Assembly (NCBI GenBank): GCA_963580455.1
Contig: OY756967.1
Span: forward strand, 14,220,501-14,284,500
Direction: 5' to 3'
DNA from: Euonymus europaeus
Taxonomy: Eukaryota; Streptophyta; Magnoliopsida; Celastrales; Celastraceae
Length of the DNA: 64,000 bases
The position numbers and the translations under genes are program-made. Within the stretch, counting starts at the first letter, position 1. Every line of letters begins with the position of its first letter. The notes below the pieces were generated by a model. It searched no databases and was not told where the DNA came from. It worked only from the letters and a program-made list of their open reading frames with translations. Positions 35,225 through 47,740 of the stretch are shown one piece after another.

Positions 35225-38200
35225 GCAACTTCGGACAATCAAAGTTGCTCGGTGTACACTTTATATTGTTCTACTAAGTCAAATTTTACGAGTATAAGCT
35301 TCCGAGATTATTTCGATGCCAAAACATTAACTTTCTATGACAAATGGACAAAACCGTTAAAAGCTCCTCCATAGAAAGAATTGGGCAACTTCAGACAATC
35401 AAAGTTGCTCGGTGTACACTTTTTGATGTTCTTTTATGTTAAATTTTACGAAAATGAGCTTCCAGGATTATTTCGATGCCAAAACACCAACTTTCTATGA
35501 CAAATGGACAAAACCGTTAAAAGCCTCTCCATAGAGAGAGTTGAGCAACTTCGGACAATCAAAGTTGCTCGGTGTACACTTTTTATTGTTCTTTTATGTT
35601 AAATTTTACGAAAATGAGCTTCCAGTATTTTTTCGATGCCAAAATACCAAATTTCTATGACAAATGGACAAAACCGTTAAAAGCTCCTCCAAAGAGAGAG
35701 TTGAGCAACTTCGGACTATCAAAGTTGCTCGGTGTACACTTTTTATTGTTCTTCAATGTTAAATTTTACGAAAATGAGCTTCTAGGATTATTTCGATGCC
35801 AAATCACCAACTTTCTATGACAAATGTAAAAAACCGTTAAAAGCTCCTCCATAGGGAGAGTTGAGCAACTTCGGACTATCAAAGTTGCTCGGTGTACACT
35901 TTTTATTGTTCTTCTATGTTAAATTTTACGAAAATGAGCTTCCAGGATTATTTGGATGCCAAAACACCAACTTTCTATGACAAATGGACAAAACCGTTAA
36001 AAGCTCCTCCATAGAGAGAGTTGAGCAAATTCGGACAATCAAAGTTGCTCGGTGTACACTTTATATTGTTCTACTAAGTCAAATTTTACGAGTATAAGCT
36101 TTCGAGATTATTTCGATGCCAAAACATTAACTTTCTATGACAAATGGACAAAACCATTAAAAGCTCCTCCATAGAAAGAATTGGGCAACTTCAGACAATC
36201 AAAGTTGCTCGGTCTACAATTTTTTTTGTTCTTTTATGTTAAATTTTACGAAAATGAGCTTCCAGGATTATTTCGATGCCAAAACACCAACTTTCTATGA
36301 CAAATGGACAAAACCGTTAAAAGCCTTTCCATAGAGAGAGTTGAGCAACTTCGGACAATCAAAGTTGCTCGGTGTACACTTTTTATTGTTCTTTTATGTT
36401 AAATTTTACGAAAATGAGCTTCCAGTATTTTTTCGATGCCAAAATACCAAATTTCTTTGACAAATGGACAAAACCGTTAAAAGCTCCTCCAAAGAGAGAG
36501 TTGAGCAACTTCGGACTATCAAAGTTGCTCGGTGTACACTTTTTATTGTTCTTCAATGTTAAATTTTACGAAAATGAGCTTCTAGGATTATTTCGATGCC
36601 AAATCACCAACTTTCTATGACAAATGGAAAAAACCGTTAAAAGCTCCTCCATAGAGAGAGTTGAGCAACTTCGGACTATCAAAGTTGCTTGGTGTACACT
36701 TTATATTGTTCTACTAAGTCGAATTTTACGAGTATGAGCTTCCAGGATTATTTCGATGCCAAAACACGAACTTTCTATGACAAATAGACAAAACCGTTAA
36801 AAGCTCCTCCATAGAGAGAGTTGAGCAACTTCGGACATTCAAAGTTGCTAGGTGTACACTTTTTATTGTTCTTCTATGTTAAATTTCACGAAAATGAGGT
36901 TCCAAGATTATTTCGATGCTAAAACACCAACTTTCTATGACAAATGGACATAACCGTTATAAGCTTTTCCATAGAGAGAGTTGAGCAACTTCGGACTATA
37001 AAAGTTGCTCGGTGTACACTTTTTATTGTTCTTCTATTTTAAATTTTACGAAAATGAGCTTCAAGGATTATTTCCATGCCAAAACAACAACTTTCTATGA
37101 CAAATGGACAAAACCGTTAAATGCTCCTCCATAGAGAGAGTTGAGTAACTTCGGACTATCAAAGTTGCTCGGTGTACACTTTTTACTGTTCTTTTATGTT
37201 AAATTTTACAAAAATGAGCTTCTAGGATTTTTTCGATGCCAAAATACCAACTTTCTATGACAAATGGACAAAACCGTTAAAAGCTCCTCCATAGAGAGAG
37301 TTGAGAAACTTCAGACATTCAAAGTTGCTATGTGTACACTTTTTATTATTCTTCTATGTTAAATTTCACGAAAATGAGGTTCCAAGATTATTTCGATGCT
37401 AGAACAACAACTTTCTATGACAAATGGACATAACCGTTAAAAGCTCCTCCATAGAGAGAGTTGAGCAACTTCGGACTATAAAAGTTGCTCGGTGTACACT
37501 TTTTATTGTTCTTCTATTTTAAATTTTACGAAAATGGGCTTCAAGGATTATTTCAATGCCAAAACAACAATTTTCTATGACAAATGGACAAAACCGTTAA
37601 ATACTCCTCCATAGAGAGAGTTGAGCAACTTCGGACTATCAAAGTTACCCGGTGTACACTTTTTATTGTTCTGTTTTGTTAAATTTTACAAAAATGAGCT
37701 TCCAGGATTATTTCCATGCCAAAACAACAACTTTCTATGACAAATGGACAAAACCGTTAAATGCTCCTCCATAGAGAGAGTAGAGCAACTTCGGACAATC
37801 AAAGTTGCTCGGTGTACACTTTTTATTCTTCTTCTACGTTAAATTTTACGAAAATAAGCTTTCAGAATTATTTCGAAGCCAAAACATCAACTTTCTATGA
37901 AAAATGGACAAAACCGTTAAAAGCTGCTCCATAGAGAGAGTTGAGCAAGTTCAGACTATCAAAGTTGCTCGGTGTACACATTTTATTGTTCTTTTATTTT
38001 AACTTTTACGAAAATGAGCTTCCAGGATTATTTCGATGCTAAAACAGCAACTTTCTATGACAAATGGACAAAACCGTTAAAAGCTCCTCCATATAGAGAT
38101 TTGAGCAACTTTGGACAATCAAAGTTGCTCGGTGTACACTTTATGTTGTTCTACTATGTTAAATTTTACGAAAATGAGCTTCCAGGATTATTTCGATGTC

Positions 38201-40785
38201 AAAACACCAACTTTCTATGAAAAATGGACAAAACCGTTAAAAGCTCCTCCACAGAGTGAGTTGAGCAACTTCGGACTATCAAAGTTGCTCGATGTACACT
38301 TTTCACTGTTCTTCTATGTTAAATTTTACGAAAATGAGCTTCCAGGATTATTTCGATGCCAAATTACCAACTTTCTATGACAAATGGAAAAAACCGTTAA
38401 AAGCTCCTTCATAGGGAGAGGTGAGCAACATCGGACTATCAAAGTTGCTCGGTGTACACTTTTTATTGTTCTTCTATGTTAAATTTTATGAGTATAAGCT
38501 TCCAGGATTATTTCGATGCCAAAAGACCAACTTTCTATGACAAATGGAAAAAACCGTTAAAAGTTCCACCATAGAGAGAGTTGAGCAACGTCGGACCATC
38601 AAAGTTGCTCGGTTTACACCTTTTAATGTTCTTCTATGTCAAATTTTACGAGTATAAGCTTCCTAGATTATTTCGATGAAAAAACACTAACTTTCTATGA
38701 TAAATGGGCAAAGCCGTTAAAAGCATGTCTATAGAGAGAGTTGATCAACTTCAGACAATCAAAGTTGGTCGGTGTACACTTTTTATTGTTCTTTTATGTT
38801 AAATTTTACGAAAATGAGCTTCCAGGAATATTTCGATGCCAAAATACCAACTTTCTATGACAAATGGACAAAATCGTTAAATGCTCCTCCATAGAGAGAG
38901 TAGAGCAACTTCGGACAATCAAAGTTGCTCGGTGTACACTTTTTATTCTTCTTCTACGTTAAATTTTACGAAAATGAGCTTTCAGGATTATTTCGATGCC
39001 AAAACATCAACTTTCTATGAAAAATGGACAAAATCGTTAAAAGCTCCTCCATAGAGAGAGTTGAGCAACTTCAGACTATCAAAGTTGCTCGGTGTACACT
39101 TTTTATTGTTCTTCTATGTTAAATTTTACGAAAATGAGCTTCCAGGATTATTTCGATGCCAAAACACCAACTTTCTATGACAAATGGATAAAACTGTTAA
39201 AAGCTCCTCCATAAAGAGAGTTGAGCAGCTTCGGACTATAAAAGTTGCTCGGTGTACACTTTTTAATTTTCTTCTATGTCAAATTTGATGAGTAATAAAT
39301 TCCAAGATTATTTCGATGCCAAAACAGCAACTTCCTATGACAAATGTACAAAACCGTTAAAAGCACCTCCATAGAGAAAAATGAGTAACTTCGGACAATC
39401 AAAGTTGCTCGGTGTACACGTTTTATTGTTCTTCTTTGTCAAATTTTACGAGTATAAGCTTCCAGGATTATTTCGATGCCAAAACACCAACATTATATGA
39501 AAAATGGAAAAAACCGTTAAAAGCTCCTCCATAGAGAGAGTTGAGCAACGTCGGACCATCATGCTCAATGTACACTTTTTATTTTTCTTTTATGTTAAAT
39601 TTTACGAAAATGAGCTTCCAGGATTATTTCGATTCCAAAACACCAACTTTCTATGACAAATGGACAAAACCGTTAAATGTTCCTCCATAGAGAGAGTAGA
39701 GAACTTCGGACAATCAAAGTTGCTCGGTGTACACTTTTTATTGTTCTTTTATGTTAAATTATACGAAAATGAGCTTCCAGGTTTATTACGATGCCAAAAC
39801 ACCAACTTTCTATGACAAATGGACAAAACCGTTAAAAGCCCCTCCATAGAGAGAGTTGACCAACTTCGGACAATCAAAGTTGCTAGGTGTACACCTTTTA
39901 TTGTTCTTCTATGTTAAATTTTACGAAAATGAGCTTCCAGGTTTATTTCGATGCCAAAAAAACAACTTTCTATAACAAATATACAAAACCGTTAAATGCT
40001 CCTCCATAGAGAGAGTTGAGCGACTTCGGACAATCAAAGTTGCTCGGTGTACACTTTTTATTGTTCTTCTATGTCAAATTTTACGTGTATAAGCCTCCAA
40101 GATTATTTCGATGCCAAAACACCAACTTTCAATGACAAAGGGACAAAATCGTTAAAAGCACCTCTATAGAGAGAGTTGAGCAACGTCGGACCATCAAAGT
40201 TACTCGGTGTACACTTTTTAATGTTCTTCTATGTCAAATTTTACGAGTATAAGCTTCCTAGATTATTTCGATGAAAAAACACTAACTTTCTATGATAAAT
40301 GGGCAAAACCGTTAGAAGCTCCTCCATAGAGAGAGTTGAGCAACTTCAGAACATCAAAGTTGCTCGGTGTACACTTTTTATTTTTCTTTTATGTTAAATT
40401 TTACGAAAATGAGCATCCAGGTTTATTACGATGCCAAAACACCAACTTTCTATGACAAATGGACAAAACCGTTAAAAGCCCCTCCATAGAGAGAGTTGAC
40501 CAACTTCGGACAATCAAAGTTGCTAGGTGTACACCTTTTATTGTTCTTCTATGTTAAATTTTACGAAAATGAGCTTCCAGGTTTATTTCGATGCCAAAAA
40601 AACAACTTTCTATAAAAAATGTACAAAACCGTTAAATGCTCCTCCATAGAGAGAGTTGAGCGACTTCGGACAATCAAAGTTGCTCGGTGTACACTTTTTA
40701 TTGTTCTTCTATGTTAAATTTTACGAAAATGAGCTTCAAGGTTTATTTCGATGCCAAAAAAACAACTTTCTATAACAAATATACA
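35225..40785. repeat. About 5.56-kb satellite segment, copy 2 of the segmental duplication
   Basis: This is the second copy of 29630-35030 at an offset of about 35-36 monomers. It has one extra monomer at about 36760-36925, seen as AAAACACGAACTTTC followed later by GAGGTTCCAAG; copy 1 shows a single hybrid monomer there near 31160. Copies diverge after about 40785 (AAATCGTTAAAAGCACC versus AAACCGTTAAATGCTCC). Confidence 0.88.
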
Positions 40786-43700
40786 AAATCGTTAAAAGCA
40801 CCTCCATAGAGAGAGTTGAGCAACGTCGGACCATCAAAGTTACTCGGTGTACACTTTTTAATGTTCTTCTATGTCAAATTTTACGAAAATGAGCTTCCAG
40901 GATTATTTCGATGAAAAAACACTAACTTTCTATGATAAATGGACAAAACCGTTAAAAGCTCCTCCATAGAGAGAGTTGAGCAACTTCGGACAATCAAAGT
41001 TGCTCGGTGTAAACTTTTTTATTGTTCTTCTATGTTAAATTTTACGAAAATGAGCTTCCAGGATTATTTCGATGCCAAAACTCCAACTTTCTATGACAAA
41101 TGTACAAAACCGTTAAAAGCTCCTCCATAGATAGAGTTGAGCAACTTCGGACAATCAAAGTTGCTCGGTGTACACTTTTTATTGTTCTTCTATGTTAAAT
41201 TTTACGAAAATGAGATTCCAGGATTATTTCGATGCCAAAACACCAACTTTCTATAACAAATGGACAAAACCGTTAAAAGCTTCTCCATAGAGAGAGTTGA
41301 GCAACTTCGGACAGTCAAAGTTGGTCGGTGTACACTTTTTATTGTTCTTTTATGTTAAATTTTACGAAAATGAGCTTCTAGGAATATTTCGATGCCAAAA
41401 TACCAACTTTCTATGACAAATGGACAAAATCGTTAAATGCTCCTCCATAGAGACAGTAGAGCAACTTCGGACAATCAAAGTTGCTCGGTGTACACTTTTT
41501 ATTGTTCTTCTATGTTAAATTTTACGAAAATGAGCTTTCAGGATTATTTCAATGCCAAAACACCAACTTTCTATGAAAAATGGACAAAACCGTTAAAAGC
41601 TCCTCCATAGAGAGAGTTGAGCAACTTCGGACTATCAAAGTTGCTCGGTGTACACTTTTTATTGTTCTTCTATGTTAAATTTTACGAAAACGAGCTTCCA
41701 GGATTATTTCGATGCCAAAACACCAACTTTCTATGACAAATGGATAAAACTGTTAAAAGCTCCTCCATAAAGAGAGTTGAGCAACTTCGGACTATCAAAG
41801 TTGCTCGGTGTACACGTTTTAATTTTCTTCTATGTCAAATTTTATGAGTATAAACATCCAAGATTATTTCGATGCCAAAACAGCAACTTCCTATGACAAA
41901 TGTACAAAACCGTTAAAAGCACCTCCATAGAGAAAAATGAGTAACTTCGGACAATCAAAGTTGCTCGGTGTACACGTTTTATTGTTCTTCTTTGTCAAAT
42001 TTTACGAGTATAAGCTTCCAGGATTATTTCGATGCCAAAACACCAACATTATATAACAAATGGAAAAATCCGTTAAAAGCTCCTCCATAGAAAGAGTTGA
42101 CCAACGTCGGACCATCGTGCTCAATGTACACTTTTTATTTTTCTTTTATGTTAAATTTTACGAAAATGAGCTTCCAGGATTATTTCGATTCCAAAACACC
42201 AACTTTCTATGACAAATGGACAAAACCGTTAAATGTTCCTCCATAGAGAGAGTAGAGAACTTCGGACAATCAAAGTTGCTCGGTGTACACTTTTTATTCT
42301 TCTTTTATGTTAAATTATACGAAAATGAGCTTCCAGGTTTATTACGATGCCAAAACACCAACTTTCTATGACAAATGGACAAAACCGTTGAAAGCCCCTC
42401 CATAGAGAGAGTTGACCAACTTCGGACAATCAAAGTTGCTAGGTGTACACCTTTTATTGTTCTTCTATGTTAAATTTTACGAAAATGAGCTTCCAGGTTT
42501 ATTTCGATGCCAAAAAAACAACTTTCTATAACAAATATACAAAACCGTTAAATGCTCCTCCATAGAGAGAGTTGAGCGACTTCGGACAATCAAAGTTGCT
42601 CGGTGTACACTTTTTATTGTTCTTCTATGTCAAATTTTACGTGTATAAGCCTCCAAGATTATTTCGATGCCAAATCACCAACTTTCAATGACAAAGGGAC
42701 AAAATCGTTAAAAGCACCTCTATAGAGAGAGTTGAGCAACGTCGGACCATCAAAGTTACTCGGTGTACACTTTTTAATGTTCTTCTATGTCAAATTTTAC
42801 GAGTATAAGCTTCCTAGATTATTTCGATGAAAAAACACTAACTTTCTATGATAAATGGGCAAAACCGTTAGAAGCTCCTCCATAGAGAGAGTTGAGCAAC
42901 TTCAGAACATCAAAGTTGCTGGGTGTACACTTTTTATTTTTCTTTTATGTTAAATTTTACGAAAATGAGCTTCCAGGTTTATTACGATGCCAAAACACCA
43001 ACTTTCTATGACAAATGGACAAAACCGTTAAAAGCCCCTCCATAGAGAGAGTTGACCAACTTCGGACAATCAAAGTTGCTAGGTGTACATCTTTTATTGT
43101 TCTTCTATGTTAAATTTTACGAAAATGAGCTTCCAGGTTTATTTCGATGGCAAAAAAACAACTTTCTATTAAAAATGTACAAAACCGTTAAATGCTCCTC
43201 CATAGAGAGACTTGAGCGACTTCGGACAATCAAAGTTGCTCGGTGTACACTTTTTATTGTTCTTCTATGTTAAATTTTACGAAAATGAGCTTCCAGGTTT
43301 ATTTCGATGCCAAAAAAAACACTTTCTATAACAAATATACAAAATCGTTAAAAGCACCTCCATAGAGATAGTTGAGCAACGTCGGACCATCAAAGTTACT
43401 CGGTGTACACTTTTTAATGTTCTTCTATGTCAAATTTTACGAAAATGAGCTTCCAGGATTATTTCGATGAAAAAACACTAACTTTCTATGATAAATGGAC
43501 AAAACCGTTAAAAGCTCCTCCATAGAGAGAGTTGAACAACTTCGGACAATCAAAGTTGCTCGGTGTAAACTTTTTTATTGTTCTTCTATGTTAAATTTTA
43601 CGAAAATGAGCTTCCAGGATTATTTCGATGCCAAAACTCCAACTTTCTATGACAAATGTACAAAACCGTTAAAAGCTCCTCCATAGATAGAGTTGAGCAA

Positions 43701-44640
43701 CTTCGGACAATCAAAGTTGCTCGGTGTACACTTTTTATTGTTCTTCTATGTTAAATTTTACGAAAATGAGCTTCCAGGATTATTTCGATGCCAAAACACC
43801 AACTTTCTATAACAAATGGACAAAACCGTTAAAAGCTTCTCCATAGAGAGAGTTGAGCAACTTCGGACAATCAAAGTTGGTCGGTGTACACTTTTTATTG
43901 TTCTTTTATGTTAAATTTTACGAAAATGAGCTTCTAGGAATATTTCGATGCCAAAATACCAACTTTCTATGACAAATGGACAAAATCGTTAAATGCTCCT
44001 CCATAGAGACAGTAGAGCAACTTCGGACAATCAAAGTTGCTCGGTATACACTTTTTATTGTTCTTCTATGTTAAATTTTACGAAAATGAGCTTTCAGGAT
44101 TATTTCAATGCCAAAACACCAACTTTCTATGAAAAATGGACAAAACCGTTAAAAGCTCCTCCATAGAGAGAGTTTAGCAACTTCGGACTATCAAAGTTGC
44201 TCGGTGTACACTTTTTATTGTTCTTCTATGTTAAATTTTACGAAAACGAGCTTCCAGGATTATTTCGATGCCAAAACACCAACTTTCTATGACAAATGGA
44301 TAAAACTGTTAAAAGCTCCTCCATAAAGAGAGTTGAGCAACTTCGGACTATCAAAGTTGCTCGGTGTACACGTTTTAATTTTCTTCTATGTCAAATTTTA
44401 TGAGTATAAACTTCCAAGATTATTTCGATGCCAAAACAGCAACTTCCTATGACAAATGTACAAAACCGTTAAAAGCACCTCCATAGAGAAAAATGAGTAA
44501 CTTCGGACAATCAAAGTTGCTCGGTGTACACGTTTTATTGTTCTTCTTTGTCAATTTTTACGAGTATAAGCTTCCAGGATTATTTCGATGCCAAAACACC
44601 AACATTCTATGAAAAATGGAAATAACCGTTAAAAGCTCCT
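38760..44640. repeat. 2,556-bp higher-order repeat (16 monomers), two full copies and one partial
   Basis: Copies run about 38760-41315, 41316-43871 and 43872-44640 (partial). The unit is 16 monomers minus 4 bases because it carries one 4-base deletion (ACCATC[A/G]TGCTC), one 1-base deletion (GAGAACTTCGG) and one extra T (AAACTTTTTTATTG). All three indels recur at 2,556-bp spacing, which proves block duplication and not chance similarity. Open frames at 40939-41130 and 43495-43686 are identical for this reason. The block overlaps the end of the 5.6-kb duplication, so the two events are layered. Confidence 0.88.
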
Positions 44641-45820
44641 CCATAGAGAGAGTTGAGCAACGTCGGACCATCAAAGTTGCTCGGTGTACCCCTTTTAATG
44701 TTCTTCTATGTCAAATTTTACGAGTATAAGCTTCCTAGAATATTTCGATGAAAAAACACAAGCTTTTTATGATAAATGGACAAAGCCCTTAAAAGCACGT
44801 CTATAGAGAGAGTTGAGCAATTTCAGACAATCAAAGTTGCTCAGTGTACACTTTTTATTTTTCTTTTATGTTAAATTTTACGAAAATGGGCTTCCAGGAT
44901 TATTTCGATGCCAAAACACCAACTTTCTATGACAAATGGACAAAACCGTTAAATGCTCCTCCATAGAGAGAGTAGAGAACTTCGGACAATCAAAGTTGCT
45001 CGGTGTACACTTTTTATTGTTCTTTTATGTTAAATTTTACGAAAATGAGCTTCCAGGTTTATTTCGATGCCAAGACATCAACTTTCTATGATAAATGGAC
45101 AAAACCGATAAAAGCGCCTCCATAGAGATGGTTGAGCAACTTCGGACAATCAAAGTTGCTAGGTGTACACCTTTTATTGTTCTTCTATGTTAAATTTTAC
45201 GAAAATGAGCTTCTAGGTTTATTTCGATGCCAAAACAACAACTTTCTATAACAAATGTACAAAACCGTTAAATGCTCCTCCATAGAGAGAGTTGAGCGAC
45301 TTCGGAAAATCAAAGTTGCTCGGTGTACACTTTTTATTGTTCTTCTATGTCAAATTTTACGAGTATAAGCCTCCAAGATTATTTCGATGCCAAAACACCA
45401 ACTTTCAATGACAAAGGGACAAAATCGTTAAAAGCACCTCCATAGAGAGAGTTGAGCAACGTCGGACCATCAAAGTTACTCGGTGTACACTTTTTAATGT
45501 TCTTCTACGTCAAATTTTACGAGTATAAGCTTCCTAGATTATTTCGATGAAAAAACACTAACTTTCTATGATAAATGGACAAAACCGTTAAAAGCTCCTC
45601 CATAGAGAGAGTTGAGCAACTTCGGACAATCAAAGTTGCTAGGTGTACACCTTTTATTTTTCTTCTATGTTAAATTTTACGAAAATGAGCTTCCAGGTTT
45701 ATTTCGATACCAAAACAACAACTTTCTATAACAAATGTACAAAACCGTTAAATGCCCCTCCATAGAGAGAGTTGAGCGACTTCGGACAATCAAAGTTGCT
45801 CGGTGTACACTTTTTATTGT

Positions 45821-47740
45821 TCTTCTATGTCAAATTTTACGAGTATAAGCCTCCAAGATTATTTCGATGCCAAAACACCAACTTTCAATGACAAAGGGAC
45901 AAAATCGTTAAAAGCACCTCCATAGAGAGAGTTGAGCAACGTCGGACCATCAAAGTTACTCGTTGTACACTTTTTAATGTTCTTCTACGTCAAATTTTAC
46001 GAGTATAAGCTTCCTAGATTATTTCGATGAAAAAACACTAACTTTCTATGATAAATGGACAAAACCGTTAAAAGCTCCTCCATAGAGAGAGTTGAGCAAC
46101 TTCGGACAATCAAAGTTGCTCGGTGTACACCTTTTATTGTTCTTCTATGTCAAATTTTACGAGTATAAGCCTCCAAGATTATTTCGATGCCAAAACACCA
46201 ACTTTCAATGACAAAGGGACAAAATCGTTAAAAGCACCTCCATAGAGAGAGTTGAGCAACGTCGGACCATCAAAGTTACTCGGTGTACACTTTTTAATGT
46301 TCTTCTACGTCAAATTTTACGAGTATAAGCTTCCTAGATTATTTCGATGAAAAAACACTAACTTTCTATGATAAATGGACAAAACCGTTAAAAGCTCCTC
46401 CATAGAGAGAGTTGAGCAACTTCGGACAATCAAAGTTGCTCGGTGTACACCTTTTATTGTTCTTCTATGTCAAATTTTACGAGTATAAGCCTCCAAGATT
46501 ATTTCGATGCCAAAACACCAACTTTCAATGACAAAGGGACAAAATCGTTAAAAGCACCTCCATAGAGAGAGTTGAGCAACGTCGGACCATCAAAGTTACT
46601 CGGTGTACACTTTTTAATGTTCTTCTACGTCAAATTTTACGAGTATAAGCTTCCTAGATTATTTCGATGAAAAAACACTAACTTTCTATGATAAATGGAC
46701 AAAACAGTTAAAAGCTCCTCCATAGAGAGAGTTGAGCAACTTCGGACAATCAAAGTTGCTCGGTGTACACCTTTTATTGTTCTTCTATGTCAAATTTTAC
46801 GAGTATAAGCCTCCAAGATTATTTCGATGCCAAAACACCAACTTTCAATGACAAAGGGACAAAATCGTTAAAAGCACCTCCATAGAGAGAGTTGAGCAAC
46901 GTCGGACCATCAAAGTTACTCGGTGTACACTTTTTAATGTTCTTCTACGTCAAATTTTACGAGTATAAGCTTCCTAGATTATTTCGATGAAAAAACACTA
47001 ACTTTCTATGATAAATGGACAAAACCGTTAAAAGCTCCTCCATAGAGAGAGTTGAGCAACTTCGGACAATCAAAGTTGCTCGGTGTACACCTTTTATTGT
47101 TCTTCTATGTCAAATTTTACGAGTATAAGCCTCCAAGATTATTTCGATGCCAAAACACCAACTTTCAATGACAAAGGGACAAAATCGTTAAAAGCACCTC
47201 CATAGAGAGAGTTGAGCAACGTCGGACCATCAAAGTTACTCGGTGTACACTTTTTAATGTTCTTCTACGTCAAATTTTACGAGTATAAGCTTCCTAGATT
47301 ATTTCGATGAAAAAACACTAACTTTCTATGATAAATGGACAAAACCGTTAAAAGCTCCTCCATAGAGAGAGTTGAGCAACTTCGGACAATCAAAGTTGCT
47401 CGGTGTACACCTTTTATTGTTCTTCTATGTCAAATTTTACGAGTATAAGCCTCCAAGATTATTTCGATGCCAAAACACCAACTTTCAATGACAAAGGGAC
47501 AAAATCGTTAAAAGCACCTCCATAGAGAGAGTTGAGCAACGTCGGACCATCAAAGTTACTCGGTCTACACTTTTTAATGTTCTTCTACGTCAAATTTTAC
47601 GTGTATAAGCTTCCTAGATTATTTCGATGAAAAAACACTAACTTTCTATGATAAATGGATAAAACCATTAGAAGCTCCTCCATAGAGAGAGTTGAGCAAC
47701 TTCGGACAATCAAAGGTTCTCGGTGTACACCTTTTATTCT
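45821..47740. repeat. 320-bp dimeric higher-order repeat, six copies
   Basis: Six consecutive dimers start at 45821, 46141, 46461, 46781, 47101 and 47421. Monomer a has GTATAAGCCTCCAAG, TTTCAATGACAAAGGGAC, AAGCACCTCC and CAACGTCGGACCATC. Monomer b has TCTACGTC, CCTAGATTATTTCGATGA and TATGATAAATGGAC. I see only scattered single-base differences (for example CTCGTTGTAC near 45960, AAACAGTTAAAAG near 46703, CGGTCTACAC near 47561); the last copy is the most changed. A related 480-bp trimer (about 45341-45820) precedes the block. This is the most homogeneous part of the array. Confidence 0.93.

Larger units (their letters stand above)
29051..45820. repeat. 160-bp satellite array, zone 2 (new monomer variants and long higher-order repeats)
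   Basis: This is about 105 monomers. From about 29050 new variants join types A and B: CAACGTCGGACCATCAAAG; GATGAAAAAACACTAAC with GATAAATGGGC; GGTTTATTTCGATGCCAAAAA with ACAACTTTC; GTTGAGCGACTTCGG; and GAGAAAAATGAGTAACTTC. Long segments recur in the same order (see the separate repeat entries). Phase slips are rare: a 4-base loss gives ACCATCATGCTCAATG at about 33803, 39558 and (as ATCGTGCTC) 42114, and one-base losses occur in AGAGAACTTCGG. No gene, RNA or mobile element is visible. Confidence 0.95.
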
